Shown here piece by piece: positions 25,272 to 33,900 of a stretch of 36,957 nucleotides of DNA. The notes under the pieces are model-generated. The model saw only the letters and a program-made list of their open reading frames with translations. It was not told the origin of the DNA and ran no database searches. Positions within the stretch are counted from its first letter, which is position 1. Each line of letters begins with the position of its first letter. The translations under genes and the position numbers were made by a program. The DNA comes from Bacteroidales bacterium (GTDB lineage: Bacteria; Bacteroidota; Bacteroidia; Bacteroidales; CG2-30-32-10): assembly GCA_035353855.1 (NCBI GenBank), contig DAOQAK010000042.1, forward strand, positions 1 to 36,957, in the 5' to 3' direction.

Positions 25272-27800
25272 TTATAGGCATTTCAAAAATTGTTCCAAAT
25301 GTTCAAGGTCTTTAATTTTAACTTCACGGGCTTTGCTTCCTTCAAAAGGCCCTATTATACCTACAGCCTCCAACTGGTCAACTATTCTTCCGGCGCGATT
25401 ATATCCCAGTTTTAATTTACGTTGTAGTAATGATGTAGAACCTTGCTGATGAGAAACGATTATATGTGCAGCTTCTTCAAATAATTCATCTCTTTCAGAG
25501 GGGTCCATATTTTTATTAGGTTCTTCTCCATTTTCTTCGTTGAACTCAGGAAGGCTAAATGCATTCGGATATCCACGCTGACTTCCTATGAATTCAGTTA
25601 TTCTTTCTACTTCATGAGTGTCAACAAAAGCACATTGTAATCGGATTAAGTCGCTTCCTGTTGAAAGCAACATATCACCGCGACCAATTAGCTGGTCGGC
25701 ACCACCGGTATCAAGAATTGTACGTGAATCGATTTTTGAAATAACACGGAATGCAAGTCTTGCCGGGAAATTTGCTTTTATTGTACCCGTTATTATGTTT
25801 ACTGATGGTCTTTGAGTGGCTATAATTAAATGTATCCCGATTGCTCTTGCAAGCTGTGCTAAACGCGTAATTGGCGTTTCCACTTCTCTGCCTGCAGTAA
25901 TAATAAGGTCGGCAAATTCATCAACAACCAAAACAATGTATGGAAGGAAGCGATGACCTTCTTCCGGATTTAATTTTCTGCCAATGAATTTTTCATTATA
26001 CTCTTTAATATTTCTTACTCTTGCATCATGCATCAAATCTAAACGTGCATCCATTTCAAGGCATAAAGAATTCAATGTCCTTACAACTTGTTTTGTGTCA
26101 GTAATAATTGCATTTTCTACATCAGGTAATTTTGCAAGATAATGACGTTCAATTTTTGAATATAAAGTTAACTCTACTCTTTTTGGGTCAATAAGTACGA
26201 ATTTAAGTTGTGCCGGATGTTTTTTAAATAGCAATGAAGTAAGAATGGCATTCAATCCAACAGATTTACCCTGACCGGTTGCACCGGCAACTAGTAAATG
26301 CGGCATTTTAGTAAGGTCGGCAACAAAACTTTCATTGGCAATTGTTTTTCCAATTCCAATAGGTAACTCAAAATTATTATTCAGAAATTTATCGGATGAT
26401 AAAATTGCTTTCATCGGAACAATTTCAGGTCGTTGATTAGGCACTTCAATACCAATGGTTCCTTTACCGGGAATAGGCGCAATAATTCTGATCCCAAGCG
26501 CTGAGAGACTTAAAGCAATATCGTCTTCAAGATTTTTAATTTTAGAAATACGAACACCTGCAGCCGGTATTATTTCATATAATGTTACAGTAGGTCCAAT
26601 GGTTGCTTTAATTTTATCTATCTGAATAGCATAATTATTCAGTGTTGAAACAATACGGTTTTTGTTGGCTTCCAGTTCTTCTTTCTGGACACCAACACTG
26701 CTTATTTCGTAATCATCTAATAGGTCTATTGATGGAAGTTTAAAATCGCGAAGGTCGAGAGTAGGGTCGAATGTGCCTTTTTCCTTAACTAATTTTTCAG
26801 CAATTTTCTCGATATCGCTTTCTTCAATAATTTCAGCTGGTTTCTCAACAGTGAACTCAACTTCGGGGTTGGCAATCTCTTCTATCTCGTTTTTTTTATT
26901 GGATATATTGTTTTCAATTATTGGTTCTTTATTAGGAGCTTCTTCCTTTATTTTTTTTTTATTCAGGTCAAATTCTATAACAGTTTCAGCTGTTTCATTT
27001 TTTTCTTCAATTATATTTTCTATAATAGAATTTTTTTGAAAAATATTTTGTTCCACATTTTCTGTTTCTTCTGTTTCTTCTTCAGGATTTTCCTGTTTCA
27101 TTTCTTGTTTTACTTTCCTGAACCATTTAAAAGAAAAGCGATAGGCAATAATTAGAAAACTTAAAAAGGCAAATATCAGGAGTAGTCCTGTTCCTGCTTT
27201 ACCAAGAATGCCTTTAAGAAATATATTGGATTGATATCCAAAAATACCTCCTAATATTAAATAGGGTGCTCTGAAGGTAAATCCAAGTGCAACAGAAATC
27301 CAGATAATTGCAAAAAATGAATATTTATATGTAAGTCCAATTGGTAATAAACGTATGTTTAAAAGTAATTTTAATCCAGTTACCAGGAAGACCAAAACAA
27401 ATAAAAATGAAGCAATACCAAACCACTTTTTTATAAATATCCATGCTAAGAATGATCCCATTCTACCCATCCAGTTCTCGGGTATAACACTATTGTCGAA
27501 AAGGAAAGAAGTGAATGAGCGGGAAAAGATATTATCATCTGTTTTCCATGAAATAAGATATGATGTAAATGCCAGAAATAAATATACTGATGCCAAAAGA
27601 AAGAAAAGTCCCATAACTTTATGAAATCTTTCATCTTTCAGGAATGCAAAACGTTCTGGAGCTGCTTCTACTTTTACCGTAGTTTTTTTAGATTTAACCT
27701 TAGGATTATTTTTTTTCTTTTCAGGTTTTTCTGTTTCGGTATTAGTTTGCTCTTCGTTCTTTAATGTGTTCTTTTTGAATTTGTCTTTTACGTCTGCCAT
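25272..27800 (-). CDS. ftsK: DNA translocase FtsK/SpoIIIE
   Basis: An 842-aa septum-located DNA pump that clears chromosome ends during division and activates XerCD at dif. Residues ~1-60 are a Lys-rich cytoplasmic tail, ~60-225 carry about four membrane helices, and ~230-340 are a Glu-rich linker. The motor spans ~360-770: beta domain with FELPIGIGKTIANE, Walker A GATGQGKS near 500, Walker B IVLVVDEFADLI near 625, IIATQRPSVNIITG, and LIGRGDMLL. The gamma winged helix (~775-842; LLQRKLKLGYNRAGRIVDQLE) recognises KOPS-type sites. Length is typical for Bacteroidota. It heads a probable ftsK-lolA-EEP-uvrB operon. Confidence 0.97.
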   Translation of the reverse strand: MADVKDKFKKNTLKNEEQTNTETEKPEKKKNNPKVKSKKTTVKVEAAPERFAFLKDERFHKVMGLFFLLASVYLFLAFTSYLISWKTDDNIFSRSFTSFLFDNSVIPENWMGRMGSFLAWIFIKKWFGIASFLFVLVFLVTGLKLLLNIRLLPIGLTYKYSFFAIIWISVALGFTFRAPYLILGGIFGYQSNIFLKGILGKAGTGLLLIFAFLSFLIIAYRFSFKWFRKVKQEMKQENPEEETEETENVEQNIFQKNSIIENIIEEKNETAETVIEFDLNKKKIKEEAPNKEPIIENNISNKKNEIEEIANPEVEFTVEKPAEIIEESDIEKIAEKLVKEKGTFDPTLDLRDFKLPSIDLLDDYEISSVGVQKEELEANKNRIVSTLNNYAIQIDKIKATIGPTVTLYEIIPAAGVRISKIKNLEDDIALSLSALGIRIIAPIPGKGTIGIEVPNQRPEIVPMKAILSSDKFLNNNFELPIGIGKTIANESFVADLTKMPHLLVAGATGQGKSVGLNAILTSLLFKKHPAQLKFVLIDPKRVELTLYSKIERHYLAKLPDVENAIITDTKQVVRTLNSLCLEMDARLDLMHDARVRNIKEYNEKFIGRKLNPEEGHRFLPYIVLVVDEFADLIITAGREVETPITRLAQLARAIGIHLIIATQRPSVNIITGTIKANFPARLAFRVISKIDSRTILDTGGADQLIGRGDMLLSTGSDLIRLQCAFVDTHEVERITEFIGSQRGYPNAFSLPEFNEENGEEPNKNMDPSERDELFEEAAHIIVSHQQGSTSLLQRKLKLGYNRAGRIVDQLEAVGIIGPFEGSKAREVKIKDLEHLEQFLKCL

Positions 27801-27821
27801 TTATTTTACCTCTCAGGTGTG

Positions 27822-27854
27822 CAAAAGTAAAAAAATACTTAAATAGAAAACAGA
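27822..27854 (-). promoter_or_regulatory. Probable Bacteroidota-type promoter for ftsK
   Basis: On the minus strand, TCTG (27851-27854; 3 of 4 to TTTG), 21 bases, then TACTTTTG (27822-27829, full -7 match), about 22 bases upstream of the ATG at 27800. Confidence 0.55.
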
Positions 27855-27875
27855 TATTATTGATATTCTTATAAA

Positions 27876-27903
27876 CAAAAAATCCCCCATAGGAGGGGGA
27901 TTT
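27876..27903 (-). terminator. Rho-independent terminator of the GLPGLI/DUF4412-like gene
   Basis: AAATCCCCC (27880-27888) pairs with GGGGGATTT (27895-27903) around ATAGGA. On the minus strand it is followed by a T-run and lies about 20 bases after the TAA of the gene at 27923. Confidence 0.85.
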
Positions 27904-27922
27904 GAAAAAGCAGAAAATAGAA

Positions 27923-28600
27923 TTACATACCTAATTGTTTTTTTAGTTCTTCTTCTGTTACTTCTTTATAATCACTAGGTATCAGAAATATGTTATCAGA
28001 TACTTTTGATTTTTTTACTTCTCTTGCTGTATATTTCATACTGGCTTCAATCTGGTCAATATAAATACTATATTCAAGTACAGCTCCGGGTATATCTTTA
28101 TATTGTGTTGAAAAATTTAAATTACTGCAACCGATTTCTTCAGTATAATATATTGTATCATTAATAACAGATCCTTCTTCATCTTTTATGGAAACTATTG
28201 CTTTTTTACATGTGTAACCTGCAATGGTTTTGGTTTCGTCAGACTTATTAACACTTATTGTAACTTTAGAAAATTCTTCTTTGAGTTTTACAGAGTCAGA
28301 TATTATGGCAAATTTGTTACCCATATAATCAATAAGTGATATTACTTTTTTTGCGTTGCCATCAGTAATTTTTGCTTGTGAAGCCATTGCAGATGTTACT
28401 TCTGTTTTTGTTTTGCAATCTTTCACAGTTACATCTTCGGTTGTCGGAAGTTGAGATTTCATCGCAGGTTCTATTTTCCCTGAGCAAGTAATGTCGTATG
28501 AAATAGTTCCCTGAAAAGGTTTTTTACTCTGTGAAAAAAGGTTTGCTGTAAAGCAAAAAACTGTTGCAGCAGTCAGCAAAATGCTTAATGAAGTTTTCAT
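27923..28600 (-). CDS. Secreted GLPGLI/DUF4412-like protein
   Basis: A 225-aa exported protein. Residues 1-23 are a signal peptide ending ANLFSQ. The mature part begins FQGTISYDITCSG, a pattern shared by GLPGLI and DUF4412 beta-rich proteins of Bacteroidota. It also has ETKTIAGYTCKKAIV in the middle, the PGAVLEYSI segment, and a C-terminal FLIPSDYKEVTEEELKKQ. Function of these families is unknown. Cys residues at about 34, 62, 132 and 159 may form disulfides. The gene is monocistronic, with a promoter at 28638-28669 and a terminator at 27876-27903. Confidence 0.78.
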   Translation of the reverse strand: MKTSLSILLTAATVFCFTANLFSQSKKPFQGTISYDITCSGKIEPAMKSQLPTTEDVTVKDCKTKTEVTSAMASQAKITDGNAKKVISLIDYMGNKFAIISDSVKLKEEFSKVTISVNKSDETKTIAGYTCKKAIVSIKDEEGSVINDTIYYTEEIGCSNLNFSTQYKDIPGAVLEYSIYIDQIEASMKYTAREVKKSKVSDNIFLIPSDYKEVTEEELKKQLGM

Positions 28601-28637
28601 ATTAATAATTATTAGATTAGTTAAAATGTTTATGTAG

Positions 28638-28669
28638 CAAAAATATCATTTTTTTTTGATGATATGAAA
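28638..28669 (-). promoter_or_regulatory. Probable promoter of the GLPGLI/DUF4412-like gene
   Basis: On the minus strand, TTTC (28666-28669; 3 of 4), 20 bases, then TATTTTTG (28638-28645, full -7 match). Confidence 0.5.
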
Positions 28670-28753
28670 TAAATGCTAAAATGATACCAAGAATTTAAAA
28701 CTGTAAATTCCAAAATTCAAAGTATATCATAATAAATATAAATGTGATACACA

Positions 28754-30142
28754 TTAATATCCTAATATTTTTAGCATTGACTTATAGCTTTGCTCTTTAG
28801 CGAAAAGGCGAGTATAAACTTCACCGTTTTCATCCAGATCAATAATAATGTGTTTTGGTGAAGGGATAAGGCAATGCTGAATTCCACCGAAACCGCCCAA
28901 TGATTCCTGGTAAGCACCTGTATGGAAAAGACCAATATATTGTGTTTCGTTATCTGTTATTTTAGGAAGGAATACTGCATTCTGATGCGCTTCAGCATTA
29001 TAATAGTCATGGCTATCACATGTCAAACCGCCAAGGTTCACGCGTTGGTATTCTGAATCCCAGTTGTTTATTGCCAATAGAATAAAACGTTGATTGATTG
29101 CCCATGTATCGGGTAATGTGGTCATGAATGAACTGTCAATCATATTCCATAACTCGCGGTCGTTCTGCTGTTTCTGGTCGATGATAGAGTAAAGGACTGC
29201 ACTGCTTTCGCCAACTGTGAAAGAACCAAATTCGGTAAAGATATTAGGTTCAGCAACTACATTTCTTTCGCAAATATTTTTTATCTGGGAAATGATTTCT
29301 TCAGCCATATATTCATAATCGAAATCAAAAGCCAAGGAACTTTTTATAGGAAAACCACCTCCTATATTAAGTGAATCAAGTTCAGGGCATATTTTCTTAA
29401 GTTCACAATATAACTGTGCGCATTTGGAAAGTTCATTCCAATAATAAGCAGTGTCTTTTACTCCTGTATTGATAAAGAAATGTAACATCTTTAATTCAAA
29501 CTTGGGATTATCTTTTATATGGTCTTCGTAATAAGAAAGAACATCATGATACCTTATTCCTAAACGAGAAGTATAAAAATCAAACTTAGGTTCTTCTTCA
29601 GTGGCAATTCGGATTCCAAGTTTGCATTTATTTTTTAATATTTTATATTTGTCGAGTTCAAATTTATTATCAAGAATAGGTATGGTATTTTCAAATCCAA
29701 GGTTAATAAGGTTGGCTATATTGTCAATATATTGAGGGCGTTTAAATCCATTACATATAATATATTTATCTTTATTTATCTTTCCTGACTTATATAATTC
29801 TTCAATAATATGTATGTCGAAAGCTGATGAAGTTTCAAGATGTACATCTTCTTTTAGTACTTCTTCCATAATAAATGAAAAATGTGAACTTTTTGTACAA
29901 TAACAATAGTTATAATCAGCATTATAATCAGCTTTTGCTATAGCAACATTGAACCATTTCTTAGCTTTTTGAATTTGTTCCCCAATTTTAGGTAAGTAAG
30001 TGATTTTTAAAGGAGTGCCATACTGAGACACTAAATCCATAAGTGAAATGTCGTGGAAGTACAATTCATTATCAATTACTTTGAACTCTTCCTGGGGGAA
30101 CTCAAAAGTTTGTTCGATAAGGTCGCTATATTTATTTTTCAT
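28754..30142 (-). CDS. speA: Arginine decarboxylase, Bacteroidota short type (alanine-racemase fold)
   Basis: A 462-aa fold-type III PLP decarboxylase, probably converting arginine to agmatine for polyamine synthesis. The barrel begins with YGTPLKITYLPKI. YNYCYCTKSSHF holds the candidate PLP-binding Lys84. Further motifs are VHLETSSAFDI, ICNGFKRPQYI, LGIRI and LNIGGGFPIK (phosphate-binding Gly loop); the C-terminal domain ends in the TGAYQESLGGFGG block. It is shorter than E. coli SpeA (~630-660 aa) but matches the ~460-aa Bacteroidota type. Diaminopimelate or carboxynorspermidine decarboxylase are weaker alternatives. A good promoter lies upstream. Confidence 0.85.
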   Translation of the reverse strand: MKNKYSDLIEQTFEFPQEEFKVIDNELYFHDISLMDLVSQYGTPLKITYLPKIGEQIQKAKKWFNVAIAKADYNADYNYCYCTKSSHFSFIMEEVLKEDVHLETSSAFDIHIIEELYKSGKINKDKYIICNGFKRPQYIDNIANLINLGFENTIPILDNKFELDKYKILKNKCKLGIRIATEEEPKFDFYTSRLGIRYHDVLSYYEDHIKDNPKFELKMLHFFINTGVKDTAYYWNELSKCAQLYCELKKICPELDSLNIGGGFPIKSSLAFDFDYEYMAEEIISQIKNICERNVVAEPNIFTEFGSFTVGESSAVLYSIIDQKQQNDRELWNMIDSSFMTTLPDTWAINQRFILLAINNWDSEYQRVNLGGLTCDSHDYYNAEAHQNAVFLPKITDNETQYIGLFHTGAYQESLGGFGGIQHCLIPSPKHIIIDLDENGEVYTRLFAKEQSYKSMLKILGY

Positions 30143-30464
30143 TTATAAAGTAAGTAAGTTGGTTTGTGTTTTTTTTGTTAAAGTAAATCACTTGGATTTT
30201 TTATAAAATGCAAAATTAATAAATGTTGATTATTTTCAAATAGATATATTATATTTTTCTAATTTTTTTTTAAATGGAATCAAATGATATAAAATTCTTA
30301 CAATTTCATTATTAAACAAATACGATTTCATTTATATGTGTTGTGGTTTAATTAATAGAAAAAAAATGATTGTTCGTAAAAAATATTGCTACTTATATTG
30401 TTAAATTTATATAATTTCGCCCACGTTAAAAAATAACCTAATTAATAATAAAATTTTTAAACCA
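30143..30464. other. Divergent intergenic region between arginine decarboxylase and the HYR-protein unit
   Basis: 322 bases without a gene, very AT-rich. It holds the minus-strand promoter at 30211-30240 and, on the plus strand, a weaker -7-like TAATTTCG at 30412-30419 that could serve the gene at 30465. I see no operator-like palindrome. Confidence 0.5.
30211..30240 (-). promoter_or_regulatory. Bacteroidota-type promoter for arginine decarboxylase
   Basis: On the minus strand, TTTG (30237-30240), 18 bases, then TAATTTTG (30211-30218). The -7 match is exact and the spacer is one base short of the usual range. It leaves a leader of about 60 bases. Confidence 0.62.
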
Positions 30465-30935
30465 ATGAAAATGAAAAGTACAATTAAAAATTTTCTAAAT
30501 AGTAAATGGAAGGTATATAAGTTAAATGTACCTCTGTTTTTATTATTTGTTTTTATAAGTTGTTCAAATAATCTTATAAAAGCCAGTACTAGTTTATCGC
30601 TATCACAAAAAAATAGTGATTTAAGAATTGAAAACCTAAACAGTAATTTAAATGTTGGTTATCCAATTGGGGTTTTCATAAGTAAAAAGGAGATTCAACT
30701 TGATACAACATCTGCTATCTCGGAATTTTATGAAGCTAACATTATTGTATTAGGATTTAAGTCGGAAGAAGAAGCTATGAATTATTTTAATTCAAAAACA
30801 GATAACCTAATAGCATATACTCTTGATTATGCAACTTCAAAGGTTATCATACAATTGCATCTTACTTATGCTGACTCTTCATGGGGTGTAAGTGAGTGGA
30901 ATAAATATATCAATGATAAATTAAAAAATGAATAA
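30465..30935 (+). CDS. Small exported protein preceding the large HYR protein
   Basis: A 156-aa protein of unknown family. Residues ~20-37 are hydrophobic (NVPLFLLFVFISC) and end in Cys34, a possible but imperfect lipobox. The mature part has a predicted alpha/beta pattern, with ANIIVLGFKSEEEAMNYFNSKT around residue 88-110 and LDYATSKVIIQLHL near 127. No Cys after the signal region. Its stop (30933-30935) lies 7 bases before the ATG of the following 1636-aa protein, and an in-frame alternative start of that protein overlaps it. The two are therefore almost certainly cotranscribed. A role as an accessory to the surface protein is inference from position only. Confidence 0.7.
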   Translation: MKMKSTIKNFLNSKWKVYKLNVPLFLLFVFISCSNNLIKASTSLSLSQKNSDLRIENLNSNLNVGYPIGVFISKKEIQLDTTSAISEFYEANIIVLGFKSEEEAMNYFNSKTDNLIAYTLDYATSKVIIQLHLTYADSSWGVSEWNKYINDKLKNE

Positions 30936-30942
30936 TTATAAT

Positions 30943-33900
30943 ATGAAAACAAAAAGAAATATTTTAAAACTAAAAACATATTTATTTATAAGTGTTGTTT
31001 TTCTATATACATTATTCAGTGTAAATAGTTTTTCGCAGATTTTAAGTAATAATGCTTTCTTAAAAGGTAATTATGTAGAAGTAGGTATTTCACCTTGTGG
31101 AACCTTTGGATCGTCGATTGCACCCCCAAGCGGATATCATCCCAGAGGAAACGGTTATCCGGGCCTTGGTTTTGTTGCCGATCCGGCAAAAGATGGATGG
31201 GCTGTTGGTACACCAAATTTCATTGGTGACTATTTTCTTCCTGGTACTCCAGAAGAAGGATGGGGATTAACAGTGAATGGTGTAAATTATAATAACAATC
31301 TTATCTGTAGCTCAAATAATATTCCGGGTTCGATAATTAATTATAATATGTCATCAACTGAGGTTTCGGCTACATGGCAAGGTATTGTTGCTGGGTTAAG
31401 TATTACAGCAAGAACATATATGCCTTTAAACTCACTTTATTTTATAACAGAAGTTACCATTGTTAACACTTCTGCTTCTACAATAAATAACGTGTACTAT
31501 ATGCGTAATGTTGACCCTGACCAGGAACAACCTTTAACAGGAAATTTTGTTACTAATAATGCAGTGATTTCTCAAAATCCAAATTCATGTAACAGGGCTT
31601 TGGCAAGAGCAACAGGTTTAACTTATGGTTCATATCTTGGATTGGGTTCAATTGATTCAAGAGCAAAAGTAACCTATGGTGGTTTTTCAAACAGAAGCGC
31701 CTTGGGTATATGGAATGGTACAGGTTTATTCACATCTGGAAGCAATCAGGCTGATCAGGCTATATCGATAGCTTTTAATTTAGGAAACCTTGCACCTAAC
31801 CAGGTAGTAAAATTTGCTTACGCATATATTTTAAGTGAAGTTGATTTGAATACAGCTCTTGCAGCAACCAATGTTAATTTTAATATAGGTAATGTTAATT
31901 ATACAACTGGTAGTAACGCTAATATTTGTTCAGGAACAGGTGTTCCAATCACTCTTACAAATACCGGAACATATACAAGTTGGACATGGACTCCAACTAC
32001 CGGATTAAATACATATACCGGAACAAGTGTAATAGCAAACATTACTTCTCCTACTACATATACTGCTACCGGCTCAGGTACCTGCGGTTCAATTCAAATT
32101 TCGATAACTCTTAATCCTGTTGCTGCGCCTGCTGTTGGGAATGCCGGAACAATTACCGGTCCTTCAAAAATAATATTAGGTTCTACAGGAAATAATTATT
32201 CAATTCCGGTTGTAAGAGGTGCTACATCATATAACTGGACATTGCCTCCGGGGTCTGTTGTTACTGCTGGTGCCAATACAAATTCAATTACATTTAATGC
32301 TTCGAACACTTCATGGTGTGGCGATGTGGTTGTTACTCCAATAAATAATTGTAATACCGGTGGAAGTGCAACAAAAGCTGTATGCCTTGGTAATGAATTA
32401 TTCACTGGTATAGTAACATCTCCTTTATGTTCAGGACAATCATTAAATGTTACTTATACTGCTAGCGGTATTTTTGCTGCTGGAAATATTTTCACTGTTC
32501 AGTTATCAGATGCCACAGGCAACTTTACAACTCCTGTTTCAATTGGATCATTGACATCAACTGCATTGAGTGGAAGTATTCCTGTAACAATCCCAAGTGG
32601 TTTAACATCCGGAACTGCATATAGAATAAGAGTTACAGCAAACAGCCCTGTTTTAAATGGTATTGATAACGGAAGTAATATTACTATTAACCCTGTTCCT
32701 GTTGTTTTAACAAAAAGTTTCACTACACAACTGGATGCTTCAGGAAATGCGTCAATAGTTGCAAATGATGTTAACAATGGTTCAGGCGATGCATGCGGAA
32801 TTGCTGCAATTAGTGTATCACCTAATACATTTACATGTGCCAATATCGGAAATAATAATGTTACGTTAACTGTAACTGATGTTAATGGAAATTCAGCTTC
32901 TGCAACAGCAGTAGTAACCGTGCAAGATAAAGTTGCTCCTGTAATTACATGTCCCGGTGACCAGACACAGAATGCTACACAAATGAGTGGTGCTTATATC
33001 AATGATTTCAGAGGTTTGGTAACTGTTACTGATAATTGTGATAATGCTCCTGTTCTTACACAGTTGCCTATTCACACACCATTAACACAGCTTGGTGTTC
33101 CTGTACCTGTTACGATAACAGCTACAGATGCAAGCGGAAATACCAGCAGTTGTACTTTCAATGTAACATTGGTTGATGTTACAGCTCCAACAATTATTTG
33201 TGGACCTGATATGAATATCAGCATTGCAAACTCAGATTGTTCATGGATATTATCGGGCATTTCTCCAAGCGCATGGGATATTTATGATCCAAATCCCGTA
33301 ATAACATTTAATCCTCCATTAGGAACAGTATTCAACGGACCTCAGACAATTGCATTAACATGTACTGCTACCGATCATTCAGGTAATGCATCAAGTTGTA
33401 CAATGAATATAACATTAAAAGATGTTCAGGCTCCGGCAATATATGGCACATATCCACGCTATGCATCGGTTAATGAAAACTGCCAGGCAGTGCTTGATAA
33501 TTTTATACCTAGCTTAACGATACATGACGACTGTGATGCAAATCCTTTGGTTACACAAGTACCTCCTGCAGGAACTCTGATATCTTCAAATACTGTTGTT
33601 GTGATTACTGCTTCTGATTTATACGGTAATACATCTACAGCACATATCAATGTTAGTTTAAGAGATGAAATCGCTCCAGTAATTGTATGTCCGGCTACTC
33701 AGACAATAAATGCTGATGATAAATGTAAAGCTGTACTTCCTGATTACAGGACTTTGGCAACAGTTACCGACAACTGCCAGATAGAATCAATAGAACAAAT
33801 GCCTGCTCCCGGAACTGTATTGACATACGGTGTACAGAATGTTTTACTTCGAGCTACTGACAAAGAAGACAATCAATCGTTCTGTATGTTTGAAGTAAAT

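Noticed and set aside
31926..32114. Small frames inside and antisense to the HYR protein
   Set aside because: They are out-of-frame shadows of a long repetitive coding sequence.
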